From Opisthorchis felineus (taxonomy: Eukaryota > Platyhelminthes > Trematoda > Opisthorchiida > Opisthorchiidae), in NCBI GenBank assembly GCA_004794785.1, contig SJOL01010102.1:185034-249033 (forward strand): 64,000 bases of DNA, read 5' to 3'. The notes below the pieces were generated by a model. It was not told where the DNA came from, searched no databases, and saw only the letters and a list, made by a program, of their open reading frames with translations. Positions 13,967 through 29,100 of this stretch are shown one piece after another (positions within the stretch are counted from its first letter, which is position 1; every line of letters starts with the position of its first letter). The position numbers and the translations under genes are program-made.

Positions 13967-14111
13967 ATGTCAGGACACGTTTGGGCAGTTTTCATTGCGA
14001 AAGTGAATTCATTTATTCGGAATCTCTCAAGAAAGAAATTGCTTCATTCAAATGATATTTCGAATACCAGACTATCTCGTTGTCTGTCTGTGGTTGACCT
14101 TACAGCACTGG
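13967..14111 (+). CDS. CAT transporter exon 1 (N-terminus)
   Basis: This exon encodes residues 1-48 plus one base of codon 49, the cytoplasmic N-terminus. The motif [16 protein letters not shown] is the conserved pre-helix-1 segment of CAT proteins, where vertebrate CAT1 has TRLSRCLNTFDLVALG. The start chosen is the ATG at 13967: it has A at -3, an in-frame TGA lies two codons upstream (13961), and the resulting N-terminus is about as long as in other CATs. A further 5' non-coding exon or a trans-spliced leader cannot be excluded. The exon ends CTG G before a GTAAAA donor. Confidence 0.85.
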
Positions 14112-17100
14112 GTAAAATTACCATTTTTCAGCTTCACTATAATAAAAATACCACAGGTATCGGGTGCACTCTGGGCGCAGGAGTTTACGTTGTCGTTGGT
14201 GAAGTGGCCAGATCATCCGCAGGTCCTGCTGTGATATTGTCCTTTCTAATTGCGGCTTTGTCTTCAGTACTATCAGGTATGCCAGGTTCCTGCGAATGAA
14301 TTCATTGAGCGTGGTTTTGTGTTGATGTCGTTTGTTATCTAAAATACTGGACTTCAGTAGTCTCTGTTTCCTTATTTGACCGCACGTCGACGTGCGGTCC
14401 AATAACCGCCAAACACGGTTTTTTTACGGTCGTCAGTCGGTTATATGACATAGTAACGCGGTTTACACTTGGTTTTTTAGCCTCAAGATAACCACAAAAA
14501 CGGTTATATGGCGGATTTGGTGGTGAGGATAACTACCAACGAACAATGTTGGGGGTAACGAGACAGCCATATAACCGTCATGTAACCAGAAATTTTTTTC
14601 ACTGCTCGAGCTGCTAGGAATATCATATACTCTAGTGAGTGAGGAGACACAAGTGGGGAATTGGGGTATAGTTTTTGAGGATAAAGCGGCCAATATCCGG
14701 CATAAAGACATGGGGGACGCGATTCGCCTCATCTGGGAGGTTAGTACAGTCTGGAACAACCAGGTGGTATGGAAGTGTCCTCCTTTGCATATCTGCTCTA
14801 GAATGGTATGATGTCTTGATCTTGGAGGTTTGGGTCATGGGGTATGCTTAAAATGGGTCATGTGGAAAGCTGTGTGTGGTTGGGACACCATGGAGGCCTG
14901 CTACTTTTCAGAAGGCGCAGATTCAGATGCATAGGGAAATTCCGTAGCGCAGCAACGTTATTCGTAGCATTACATTGCATATTTACTATGCCTTTCAGCC
15001 ATTGGAGCCAAATTGGACTGCAGTACTTTTTCAGTGGGCGGAAAAAATGAAATGAAGCAGAATAAATTTGGAAAGTTTGCGTTGGACCAATTTTTACTGA
15101 AAAGTTTGCCCAAGATAATCGCCTCCTTAGAAGTATTCGGGATAAACATAAAAAAGCTCATCAAGAATCTAACTACGCTAGTCTTTAGGGTGGTTAAACG
15201 CGAGAATAATAGTTATGTCATTTCCTATGAGCTAAAATGTGGAGGGAAGGGATGTCTTCTGGGTGGCCACATCGTTGACTTTCAAGGATTTTATAGGGTC
15301 AAGCAGGCTTTGATCCATGAGGTACAGATATCGGCAGCCTGCAGTAAAACATAAAATTGTTTCAACGTGCTTTTAATTAAGGTTTGCATAAATGTAGATG
15401 GATGAGAAGGTAGTGAAATTAACTTTGTTCCTCTTGTTTCGAAAACTGAGGACTTTTTTAATGCATGGCCCTCTCTTAAACCGGACTCTATTATGCACTA
15501 TGCAAATGGTGAGGTGATGCACGAAACCCATGGGCATGTGCACAGAGGTTGCTGTAACCAAGACCTAGTTGATCGTGCAAAGAAGCATTGACAACACATG
15601 AACTCAACAACTTTTAGAAACCGTAATGCATCATCTATATGTCAAGCAAACAAGTTGAATGTGCCATCTTGGTATACTGCCAAACCTCATGTAATAAAAA
15701 CACAGGTGCATCAACGTAAGTTCTCTGTCAATTATCACCATTGGAACAAAAAGACAAATTCCAAAGATGAAAACTTACCGCCAAAGGCAAAACGGACCAT
15801 GAGTACTTGTGTAGAAACGATACAATGACAGATGAGTTGTGTGCTGCATTTTCATCTGCGACACTGCGCCACAGCTGTCAGCAGTAGCGAGACCATTTCG
15901 TCCTCTCTGCAACCGTCCTGCGGAATACCACACTGCCCGGTGCTGTGTTTCTTTACTGTTTTCGGTACTCCTCAATGATTTACCCACAAACTCTGCTAAA
16001 ACTTCTCGCTGCATATGTGGATATTTGAAATGCCCTGCATCCCATCCAAGGACCACACTTCCCCTCATAACAAACTTGGAGTGATCTAAAATGAACCCTT
16101 TTAATATTAAGAGCCTCCTGGGGTGGGAAGGGCGACCTGCCACCTCTGTGCTACCACTTCTTATGATATTATATTCCTATAACAAACAACCTTCAGGCCG
16201 CTACCTGGAAAGTGGATGTCAGAATCCTACTCCTGCATTACCTGAGGGATGCAACTCAATGCCAAGAAGCCATTGTCCTAACTATAGAAAATCTTGGGCT
16301 CTCATTTCGGCGCTTTAGCCATTCTTGACAGCTTTTCCTAACATCATTGTAAATTACCTTAAAAAGTACACCAGAAACCTCCAGCGTGTTTCCGATTTTT
16401 GTCATTTTCTTTGACAACATTCAAGATTAAATTGGATTTCTGGTCATTTCTTTGATGGATTCTGAAGTCACCTGAGCCACTACCCTCGTTCACCAATAGA
16501 AAGCACTGGTATTTTCCTACCGCTGGCTGTTACTAGTGTATGGTAACGCCAGATCGTCTGAACCGCTCATTTTATTTAGAATTATGTAGTGCTTAGCTAG
16601 CTAAATTCATTTGCTGACAAGACATTCAACAACATCCTCAGGCGCAAACAGGAACCCGAGACTTATTTGACATGTAAGTATATTGCGAGCCCGGGTGAAA
16701 CAACAGACTTCTGCTTACTTGACCACACGCTGTATTCAAGATTGCAGCATGAACAGTGTGACACGTTGCAATGATTTGTTTCGCAATCTGTCCATAACGT
16801 TGGCGGTTTAGTTTATTACACAGAAGAGACTCAAAAATTGTGAAGATGAACTCTACATCTGTTGGGGAAAAGCTTAACAAAGAGTAACTTGTATGGCAAT
16901 ATGTGCTCTACACCGAGTACTACGTACAGGATTCCAGTAACTTTATGTGACAAATATCGTCAGCTTTATATAAAAGCGGGCAAATTTTGGCCGATTGGCA
17001 CAGCGTATAAAGCTGGCTACCTTTCATCAACTCCTTCGCATGCTGTCTTGTCAAACCAGGAGCATCTTAAAGCAAATGGTTGAAGTCACACTGTGACGCT

Positions 17101-20100
17101 ATGGACCAGCACCTAACCAGAAGGTGACTTGTACGCCATGTAGCAGGCTTGAAAACCCCTTCCAAAGGTTGCGTCTCCATTCATCACATAAGGCTGACAA
17201 AAATGTGATTCGCCCTTTTTGAAGACAGTGAAAGAACTTGTGTAGTATTTAATGGTCACTTATCTTACGCCAAAAATTAACTGTTCTTCAGTAGTCCAAT
17301 CGATCATGGAAACAAAAGTACTGCAGTTGAGGCGAAGTTTCGAGGTGCCAAAATGTAGCCCAACCAAGATGTCTCCCTGTAAAACCAATTTTTAGTCCCC
17401 CTAGTGAGGTTTTCCTGCGCTTTCCCCAATTAAAAGGAATAGAAATCAACAAAACCCTTCAACTTAATATTCAAAAGCATAAGTAGGTTACTATTTGCCG
17501 AAACTGACTGGTACATTTGGTTAAATCAGTGCCAAATACGGAGCTGCTAGTATCTTCTGACAACCTTTACAAACTTTGTTAGGGAGCTCTGAAGTTTTAA
17601 AGGCGTAAGGGCAGTTATTTCTATACCACTTTCGCTCTGACCTTTTTCTTTTAAAGAACAGAAAATGTCAGAACTTCTCTGATCTCTTTTAACTGGGACG
17701 TTCACGTACTTTAAAGGATGACTATCAATACGTGTAAATTTTGCCTTTTAACTGATTCCAGTAGATGAATCAAAGTCCCACTTTTTCAGTCTCAAAAATG
17801 TGCTTAACCGTGTAACTTAACCAGCATGTCACTAAGGTGCTATCCATTTTTAAAAATGATCAAAAAAAGTTAACCTAGTGAATTCTTAAGTGCCACTTAT
17901 TCCTAGGTATTAATACACACAGATGGAACCTTGGGTTTATACACAAGGTATGCAAAAATCTTCTGCATTTCTTGGTCAGGCTGATACAGGCGACTAACAT
18001 TTTTGATACAAAGTCAGGTGCCATCTCACCGAAGGAATTATTCTTCAAAGTTTGTTCTGGATTGCCTGATTTACTAAAACATCCGTTTGACTTCATGCAC
18101 ACAGAAGAGGAACATAAAATATGTGAAAAGGAAAAACACTTAGAGGCTCGAAGGAGAGAACTTATGCGCAGCCGTCAGGAGTGGGCAGTTCACTGACATA
18201 AAAAACTGATATCTTACTTTTTAACCTTTTGCGGTAACTTCACATAAGTTCATCAAGCAATAATTGGCATTCTCCTTCTATGAAAGTAATAGTATCCTAT
18301 CCATTAGAGTGAATGGCAAAAAGACTTTGTGCTTTCAATCCGCTTTCTATTCTAAACACTCGATGACCTGGACGTCAAAATAGAACATTTAGGCCTAATA
18401 AGAAACTTTTAAGCTTCGGGAAAAACACCAGCATTTTAACGAGTAGAAAATTCGATTTCCACTTGTAACTGAGGATGGAGGTAGTGGCTCAATCCAACGT
18501 GCTTTTGACCAGGCACAGCGCTCTCTTTTGTCGTCGACGTAGCCCGTTTATACACTGTATATAAGTTTTGGATGATTTTTGAAGACAAGAGACCCAGGAT
18601 AGACGCGCAAAAGAGGAATCACTCCTTCCAAACTTTGTGATGCAAGAAGAGCTCACCGAAGCATCCCTATCAGCTGGCAGAAGTTGGTACTATCAGCATT
18701 ATACTATCAGATGAATTGACAGATCACATCATATTACCTTAAAAAACACCTACTTTGTGCAGAACAAAAAAGTTGTTACGCTGGCTATTCCAGCGTTACT
18801 TGGATCAGTAAGCAGAAGTTTGTCGAACAATCGTCCACCGTGTTATATGGTGTGGCACAATTATATTCAAAACACTTATGTTTCCGGTACGTACCAATAC
18901 CTCAAGCGGGACCTTGATTTCGCCATCTCACTTGTTTGCTGCTGTGTGTAGGTATGGGTATGCTACGTAGTTCTCAGGGCCACAATATTCTCCAGATACT
19001 GTAAAACCTATCAGTATGGTGTCTCCCAGCAGGGGACACCCCATACAGTTTCGAAAAAATAAAATTTCATTCTAAAGCTTTATTGCATTTTTAAATAGCT
19101 GGACGTTTAGACCTACATACCTCTGGTATGTGCCCTAATTTGCAAGCCTGCAGGCCTATCAGGTTACGTCACCAAATCTGTGGGGCAAAGTGCTTTCTGA
19201 AAACAAATTGCGAAAGCATACCACCTAGTAAGCTACAAAAAAGCTTTAGATTGATCCAGTTGATATAAAATAGAAGCATAGCTAGTCCTTATTTGTCTAA
19301 GGAGATGAGCTCCACATATTGCGTTTATTAACCTTCCGCTGATGGAATCCAACTTGACTACTTAGCAAGAGCTTCGGTATCAGAGCTACAGGGGACGCTG
19401 TTAACCGTTGCACGTATGCCGTCAGATCCCACATACGACCAAAAGCCACAGTGAGCCCGTCGTTGGTAACTTGCAGGTAGCTAAAGTGGTACTTGCTTCC
19501 TGTATCAGTTGACTTGTATCAACTGGTATATGACCGAAGAGGCTCTGTGTATTCTGACGAAGGGGCGCATGATATGAAAGAAAATGCCCTGCAACTAGAA
19601 GATCAGCTCCAGCGTACAATAATTAATTAGGGTGGTCCCTGTCGCCGACCCTCCATGGCCACTGTCCTTCCACGGGAAACCGTGCTAACGCAAAGTATTT
19701 GGCCAGACCGGATGGGCTTTTCCAGTTGTCTGGGTGCTTCCATGACGCCCCGGTATGTGGTTGATGAAGTCAAAAGTACAAACCCACCTTTGTCTTAGGA
19801 AGTGTTAAAGAGCCATAAACAGCGGCAAACCAAATAAATTATTGTCACGCACAAGGTTTAGCGGAACTCCAGTCATCCGTAATGTTTAGCAGAAATTTAG
19901 CCAGCAATAAAGTGAAGGGTAAACAGTATCCGACAGAAACACAAATGTACACTAAAAGCCTCACTAAGCTAATTAACATTGAGACAAAAAAAGACAAGCT
20001 GTCATCGTAATTTGTCTCATCATCATCATTATCAGCTGTAAGATACGCGTACTGGTAGCGGGACTCAAATTTATGGTCAAGGACAGTTTCCTCAATTTTT

Positions 20101-23100
20101 GCTTAGCCAGTTTTGGAAAAAGCCTTTCTGAGGAGGTTTACTGATAAAGTGTACAAGTGTACCGGTGCTCGCAGTAAGTATAAACGCACAGGCGACACCA
20201 GAACAAAAATATAGATAATTTGTGAATCTTTCAAAAGAGTTGTCCAGATGAGTTGTAAATGATGGTTTCAGGTAATTCGGACGAACTCGGAGGAGGTAAG
20301 CAACTGTTAGACTGCATGGAAACATTTTGTATAAAAAATCAGTTCTGTGCCTAAGGGCTGGGAAGTCAGCACAATACCACATTCGATAAAAGAGACAACC
20401 CATCAGAGAAGGCGAAAAACAAAAGTTGGAGATGATAACAGCGCATGATTCTGCTAACTTCTGAATGCACACGTGGAAGGAGGCTCATCTCAATCAATTT
20501 TAGAGCCGGATCCACCGCTTTCTCATACTTTGATCCCAAGGCCTTGGAATTAACAACTACCAAGATATCTAAATGCGGTGATTGTCCTTTTTGGGTAGTA
20601 GGTATCATCGGTGAACTTTCTGAATAACTCTGAATGGCAAACTCATTTTTACATATTTTGGATCAAAGTTCAGAACGGTTAGATGGTAGTACTGTGGTCT
20701 GCAGGGGTAATTTACTGCTATAGACGCCCACGTTTGAGTACCGGTCCCTTATTCAAACAGGGGATTCTTCGAAATAAATTGTCAAATGGATTCAACCCCC
20801 ATTGTTCACGTTATCGGTCTGTACTCTCAGCTGTTTTCTTTCGACAAAAAAATTTTCCATATGGCTGTATATAACCTTTTGGCGTTGAAGCATGTTCCTC
20901 TTTTTTAAGCAGCTCTCCGTTACCAACTTTATCCCGAAAAGACTCCTTCTTAGACAATCAGGCTGCAAAATGTACCCCAATTTAGAATAGAATAACAAGT
21001 AACTCATTTCTGAGCGGCTAAGCAATCCCTAGCGTTGTTTTTGCATTGAATCACGTGAACTAATGTAACCCACTCATAAAAATTAGTGACCCTTGCTCAG
21101 ATAATTAAAACATGAGGTTATTTGCAGTCGGAGACGTGACCACAGCATAGGTTGTCGGACCATGAGTCCAACAGCTCCTAGGCGAACAAAATTCTCCGAC
21201 GAGTTATTTCATTTTAGTGTTCATAAGGAGCTTTTAACGGAATCGTTTGTAAACCATGTGGTTAGCGTACTAATCTCACTTAGAGGAAACGACATCGAAT
21301 GTGAACCGTGCTCTTTAACAGCTTTTTGACATAGGTCATTCACATCAATCCCGTTTACAACAGGTTTATGTTATGCGGAATTCGGGGCCCGCGTTCCAAA
21401 AACCGGTTCGGCTTACATATACAGCTACGTGGCCGTGGGTGAACTGATGGCGTTCATTACCGGATGGACCTTAATCTTGCAGTACATAATTGGTGGGTTC
21501 CGAATGTCTTACTGGTACTTTAATCAATACGTTTTCAAAAGTTGTGTGACCGTCAGCACTTTTTAGATGCATGCCGCTTTCTGTATACCGAACAGTTTTC
21601 CATCTCATACTGTGTGTAACATCTGTCGGAAGTGTTCACTTTTTTTGCCAAAGCTCGGAATCAACTTGGGGCCCTCGTGGCATAGTTTCAAACAAAAGTA
21701 AAAAACGTATGAACTTAGACAAACACCAAGTATCTGCATGATAATCCAGTTTCGGTTATGTTTAGAGCAAGGATTCAAATTCAAAAGACATTTAGATCTT
21801 TAAAACGGATTAAGCATCCTTCTTTAATGCTGCGGTAGATGACGTTTGAGAAGTCTTTCTGCTTGAAGCCAAAAACCCTTAGCGGTGCATCTTTTTAACT
21901 GAGCCAAGTCCAAATCTTTTTGAGTAAATTTTACAGCATCTCAGATTAACTTTTTAGCATATGAATCCACAATTGTATCATGGGTAAATGACAAAATGAT
22001 TTCATGTACTTTAAGAAGTCCGCCTGAAGTGCCCAGCATTTTACGACTTGCACAAGTCTGTTACAAAGCAGATTATTATCCAAGGCATTGCGATTAACTA
22101 GAAGTTGAGTGAAGGGCCACAGTGTTACGGTGAGTCGGAGTCGTAGCTGGCAGAACTAGGGGCTTGAGTAGAGCATATTAAGTGATTGTCGCTTCAAAAA
22201 GTGACTGATGAAGGTCAAAGACGCCGGAAAATCCTTTGGATGAAGTTACACAAATACTGAAATATTATGAAAATATTAAAATCAATATATTCCCCGAGAT
22301 TCCGCTGCACCCCGAAGGATGTTTTAACAACCTAACAACAATCCGGTAATCTATCTCAGATTATCCAGATAAGAGCATGTGGGAACAATTAACACAGTGG
22401 GAGAAAATGGAGACAATGCTAAGCCTATGAATAAGGATGAAGAGAACAGAAAGCCGTCTCATTCCCTTAGTGTAGAAAGATAGACGCCGAACTCTACCAA
22501 GGTCTGTTTTCATATGGAGGTCCAACTTAGAAGAGAGACAGTGGAATCAGTAAGTTGTCAATGGTAACACTGAGCAACAAAAATGCAGTAGGCAACATCA
22601 CGGCACCTGGGGGCATCGGGAATCATAAGATGCCCGTCTCCATTTGTTGCAGTTTTTACGCTGCAGGTTTGCTGCGGACAGACGATAGTTTCAGCTAGTC
22701 ACTATGACGTAAGCATATTTGTACTGCATGAGAAACCCAAACATGGACATACCCCTTACGTTGAAAGTGGAGAAAGGGGGGGAATAATACCCTACAGGCT
22801 GCAGCTCTTAATAAACAATGGAGAAGAAAAGCGCTCATCCACACCTGTAAATTGTACGGCTTGGAAGGTGCTATTTGTTCAGTTTAACTGAGCTCTGTTC
22901 ACCTACAGCCACAGTAACTCTCTGTTGTCAGTGCGGTCAATGAGCATCAAAAGTACACTCTTGGCTCCTGTGTCCGTTGATGAAGCAACAGAATAAACCA
23001 ATTATTCGATAACGTCTTCTGTGCAGTGAGACTGACTGTGCAAATTGGTGCGAGTCTTGTTCCACCAGTGTGCCTTGAATTCGATTCAGGATCACTGGTT

Positions 23101-26100
23101 CGCAAAGATTCAGAAGAAACGAGATACAATTGATTGGACTAAGTTGTTTTTCTTCGGTACCGGTGTTGTTTTAGCCACTCACCAAGTGTTAGGAACTTTC
23201 CAAATGAAAAGGCAGTCGGTGTACAAAACAGATACTGGGTCAGTTAAGATGTCGGCCCACTTCACGAGCAACGACAGCGAGGGGTTATTGGGACTTCGCC
23301 TCATGTTTCTGTACACTTCTTCTGATGCTGTTGTATGTCACAGTGGGTAGGTATGACAGGCCTACAAATTTCCGTTAAGTTTGTCCAAGCCAAGACAAAA
23401 TTTGAACACTAGAAAAAAGAACTTCTCACTTTCGGCCGAATCCGAGTTTTCCAAAACCGGTGAAAGTATTTACACGAAAGCTTATGAATTGCTTCCCCAG
23501 AATGTTTTGATATCACTTATATAATCTTGAGTGTATATACCCTAATGTCTAGCATCAGCGTTCGTTTGTTAGAAATACACTCCATTATAAGGGACTGTGG
23601 TCATATTCGGCCAACCTTTCATATTTTATCGGTTGGCCATACGCGACCAGCTTGACACCTCAGACAGCAAACAAGGAACGTCCTGACACTGCATATCAAT
23701 CAGTTAAACTCTGATGCTGGCACTATTCATCGGCTGTGATGTCACCTTTTCATGTCCTAGGAATGACAGTTTGGCCGCAGAGTGTTAGCCAGGCCTTGGT
23801 TATCACAAAGTTTTGTTGCATGATGAGGTTTATAGAGTTCGCGAAACACATTCATTTGCACAACAATTTGGTTTCTACGAATCGCTCAACTAAATCCCAG
23901 CTGAATGCCTCCTTTATGGTATTCTTCAAATGAATGTAATGCACAGAGGCCGCCCATGCTTCATTTGGTACCATATTCGAGATATTGCAGTATTTTTTCA
24001 CGAAAACAGCCACGCGCAATGTTGATGAAAACTCTTCGGCAGCCCACGACCGCTTTCGCCCTTCTTGGGCGGAATGTAGTAATTTGGTTTTTGCAGCAGA
24101 CTCAACTGGACCTCAGCTCAAGAATATCATGAACGAGGGATTAATTTAAGATCCATTTGAGTTTCCCACTAAAAAACAACCTGATGTGCCAATGAGTGTA
24201 TTTGTCAAATTTCGAACAATCTAGGTTCAAGCGGAGCGCAAAAATGACGGAAACTCGGGGACTGCGCCTAACTGATTGGCCCCAAGAAGAAAAGATTTAT
24301 AATACTTGCAAATATAATATCGATCAGTGATGGGGCGTCGTCCATCATGTAGTTTAAATGAGTCATTCTAATTTTGGTGACTTGTTGGTGCGTAGATTCG
24401 CACCCGACACGGCTGCAGGGATCCATCTAGTTATCCTGATACCTGTTGTCGGATCAGGTAGATCTAACTACCTTTTTCGCCCAGGTACGTACGTTTTCAG
24501 ATCCCCTGGACCTACACGATAGAACCTTCCACTGAACTCTGGAGAACAAACAGCTTCTCATAAGCAACTGAACAAAGGTAGGAAACGCAGATTACCCATT
24601 TTCACAGTTACTGAAGCTTCCAACTAAATCCATACCTGAAATGAAGGTGGCTGTTGAATTTCCAAAGGAAATTAGACCTTTTGAAGAAATTGCAGACAAT
24701 GTGAGGAAATGAGCACTTCTGATGCAGCATAAGGTTGGCTTGCCGGATTTTTACTACTTCGAACGCATGGATATGCGTACAGAGGTTTTTAATTGTGAGG
24801 TTTCCAAGAAAGTACGTAGACGTATGCTACAAGTCTACTTGCTATTGTAGCAGCCAATTCGGTGTAAAGTAGGATGTAACAGCTCGTTTTCGAATCAGCT
24901 GGTGGTCACTATACAAATATCATTGATTGTGGACGTTGTGAACATAGTTGGTTGATCATATTCGGCCAAGTTTGCATCTGAAACACACACAGGGGTTAAA
25001 CATGATCAGTTGTGCCTTATGTAAAGTAACTTCACTATATTTAGTCGTGGATTCTTGTAATAGAGTATAAAGTCTGACCACCTAAGCCAGGTGTAAAAAG
25101 TAAGCAAGAATTAGTGACAAATTTCTGGGCACTTGCAGGTGGTCTCTATCCATCCGTACTTTTAGCACTACCTGTGGTTGCCTGTGTGACATAACTGTAA
25201 AACTTGTACTGGCTTGCCTGAAAAAAACACCGATTCTCTTATTGCTTTTCTTAGTTAAGGTTTGAGATGGCACCAACGTCTTCGGAGAGAACTGGGTTTG
25301 ATGATTCACAAAGCATAATATTTTCCCTACGGGTGGTTATTGCATAGCTGTGCGACAAAGTTCAGGTCGCAGTGGTCTTAGTAGGAATGTTCCGATTAGG
25401 CGACTCCAAGGGTTCTACTTCAGGTTGCCGAGATAAAGCCATTTATATTGGATAGTAAACAAGATATCTGAGACGAACTGCCTAGCCCAGACAACTTTTC
25501 CGCACCATGTTTTCCTGAGGGCCCAGATGAAAATATTGCTCTAACATGACAAATCACCCAACCACTTCCTTTGGGCGACATATTCACTGCTCCTGATCTA
25601 AAAGATTTCAGTACAGATGGGACCACCTAGCATCCCGGAGCTTATTAACGTATAACAAAGTGGGCATTAAGGCAAGTCAAATGGGCTCTTCCGACCCCGT
25701 GTTCTATGCTGCTAAAGAGATAACGATAGCTATATCATCCCGTAGTTAGATGAGGGGTCAACCACTCCATAAAACCTCTATCAGTAGCCTTTCTTGGACT
25801 GATCTCCCCAGAGGAACTTTGGCAGCAAATACCTTTCATAATTCTTGTATATGTAGTATCCATTAACACAAACAATCTAAATACCCCTAAAGTGATCTGA
25901 TTTTTGACATTACAAATACCAGGTGAGTTTTACAACCTTCTACCTATTCGAAACTCATCATTATTATCCCCGCCCCCAGAATCTCTGCCTTTCTACCAAC
26001 TGACGTGTCTGAGGCGCGGAGTGAACCCTCAAGACAGCGTTCACTTAGAGGCATTACTACTTCAGAGAGTCCACTAAAATGTTGTCCGTTAGAGATGACT

Positions 26101-29100
26101 TGGTATACAACGGCCAAACACACTCTGTAATGAGGGCAGACCCCGGGAGGGCTAACTATCCTTTTATCTGCTTCCTTCTCCTTATTTGAAAAGCGGCCCA
26201 CCATCTCGTTTCTCTATCACTGCTAGTTTTTGCGAACTATTCCGGTTGTTACGTAAACACTCGGTGGATTCCGTGGAATTGTTCATGCTTCAGTATGTCA
26301 TTCGAGATGCAAGGATGGCTCGCTACCAAGGGGCTGGAATGTGTAAGTCGTCGGCTCCCATCAAAACAACTTGGTGACAGCATCCGACCTTAAGTAACAG
26401 TTCAAATGGTCTTACGAACAGATCAGGTAATTCAATGTGGTTTATACAGGACGGTTGTCAACGCAATAATCAAGACACAGTGTGAAGGAGCAAAGCGCTG
26501 ATTAGGAACAGTTCATGCCACAGACCAAACTTTCACCGGCGATTGACGGCTCGGAATTCCAAAGACGGGATTGGTAGAAATACGAACCTAGCGTGAAGGG
26601 AGATAAACTATCAGGAGATGCGGGAAACGTAGCAGTTAACGAAACTTTCGTCGAATAACTGGCTTGGCTACAATTTGTTTTGGGGTAGACACTGAGAACT
26701 AAACAATTCCAGGATCTCTCAAAATAATGCATTATCCGATGCAACCCCGGATCTAAGAAGTGAACAGGAACCAGTCGGCGTATTTTTGTTATGACTTTGG
26801 AAATTCCAAACTGCTGTGCATTATCCCTCGGTGGACTTCCAGAACTATTACTCCCGGTTTCAAATGTGCTCCAGGAACGTCCAGTGTAGCTCGAGCATGG
26901 AGTTCTAACGTTGATGGCTTGACTGGTGGGCGCATATCGGAGGTCTTTTCGCATTACATGCCAATGAATATGACGGGTTTGGCAGAATACGCGGATCCAC
27001 TTGCATTTTCAATAACAATGGCCGTGACAGGTGAGTGGCTCTGAGATGTATTTCTCGAAGTGCTGTTTTGAGAATGGGCAATGTTTTGTTGAGACCAAAA
27101 TTAGCTATTTACGCAATTACCACAATATTTCGGTTAGTCCTGACTACGGGGGATGATATATGACCTCATAACATTAGTTTTCTCTAAAGCTTAATTTTAT
27201 TTCCTGCACTACGGAAGATCGATAGCAGTGATTTTGCTTGGTTTTCTTCAACCTATTTGTCCCAGTTTGGAATTCATGCTTTATGAAGCAAGGGCTCGAG
27301 AGCAATGAGCTGGGTTCACCTGTAACATGGCTATCAATGAACATGTTCCAGCCGTGCTATTGATAGTAATCGTGAAGACAAGAATGCGTGTTACCTTTTC
27401 ACCAATGGAAGTACCTGATTTTTCTCGACCTCTCAGTTGATGTGGAGTGTAAGTAGCACGATGCACTGTAAGAAGAGGGATCTTATAAGAAGATAAATAG
27501 CAGACTAGTCAACAACAATGTTGCTATTTATTTGGAACTCTTGTCCTAAACAATTTACTTAGCATGCTTCAAAGACGAAAACAATTCGTAATTTGACCGA
27601 AAAACTTCTAGATTATACCTAATGAGCGAAGATTTCTTGGTGAGAATCCCGTTTTTCCTCTATGTTCAGTGGTTTCCTCATGGTGTTATCAGTATGATTG
27701 TCGTAAGGAACGTGAATAATACTTAGCCACCACTTTACACATATTACAGCTTGGTCAGCAAATGAAATCCAGAGGTCGTCTCGGCTTATTCTGAACGCAG
27801 ACCTTCGGGTCACGTGACCCACAGCTCTGTGTTCAAAAGAAGCTAATGCAATCTCTGAAAATGTGTTGGCTATAGGTCGGTCTAAATACGCCCTCATAAT
27901 TGGTAACAATGTTATCATTCTTTTCGGAGCAGGCCATATTTGCAGGCATGCACTAATCTACATGAAGCACTCAGAACCGAAGCACTAGAAATCTACTGAA
28001 GTCCAGCGTGCATCATTCTCAGTGATAAGACTATCGGTTCGGATTAGACCGACTTCTTGGCCAAGCAAATATCAAGACCAAATGCACTGCGACAAACACC
28101 TCACCAGAATAGACACATCTATCAACCCTGTGCTTCAATGGACATTCTAAGTGAAAATACATCCAAACCAATCTCGTTTGAACTATCCTTCTCCTAACCT
28201 ATTGCATTTATTCTGGTTAGAACAGACGAAAAGCGGGAGCACCGGACTTGATTGTTCTTTTTTACTGGAGCTCAGCAGTGACGCATACCCTCAACCGTAC
28301 AGGGATTTCAAATCCAACTATCCAACTCGAAAGGTGAGAAGTTTACCATCGCTCCACAGCCCACGCTGAATGCACCCGACGTATCACGTATGCCTGCTGA
28401 AAATACTCGCGCTTGAAATGTGTGTGGTTTTCCAAACGGCTCCAGAGTCTGCTGAGCAGAATGTGTTCTGGATACGTCATCCAGAACTTCCTTGTCAGAC
28501 ATTGGGCTACGCACCCAGAAAATGCCTGAAAATTGCCATCATATTCACTAAAACCTCGGGTTTTTAACCCCATAACCTAGGTCGTTATACATTGAACTAA
28601 AAATCCGATCTAGAAAAAACCATTCGTACTGATGTTGATCCAGACATTCGGTCTGATTGCATTTTAAGTCAGCTAGTTTCTCCACTCTACGTTCACCGTA
28701 TTCAGCAGGTCTGTCGAGGGAGATTGAGGGACTTAAGACTCCAGAAGTCAAGTTGAAGTCTTCCGCCTGAGAATCCGTGAAATTCCTTGCTTCTGGTGTC
28801 GCGGTAATAACACCTTCCATCCGGTCCCCCCATCCCCCTAGTAACCAACAAACGTCTTTGTCTTTGAAGTAAGTATTTCAATGAAACCATGACTTTCCAG
28901 CTATTCTTCTGCTCAGTTAAAAATCTTTAAAAAAACAATAAAGTGTAGATAAGCACGTGGGAAATTGTTGACGATCAGTTGACTTAAGACGTGAGACCCG
29001 AAAATCAACGAGTGTTGGGTTCGCTCCGTTCCCCTCACTCTGGTTTTCGCTTTTTTGACTTTAATATGTCGGTGTCACCTAATGTGGTGCCGTAGCACGC

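Noticed and set aside
14125..14131. TTTTCAG as the acceptor of exon 2
   Set aside because: It would leave a 20-nt intron and add residues absent from the family before GIGCTLGAG.
17972..18196. 75-codon frame with a charged C-terminal stretch
   Set aside because: It looks mildly protein-like ([20 protein letters not shown]) but has no family match I can name and no supporting exon structure.
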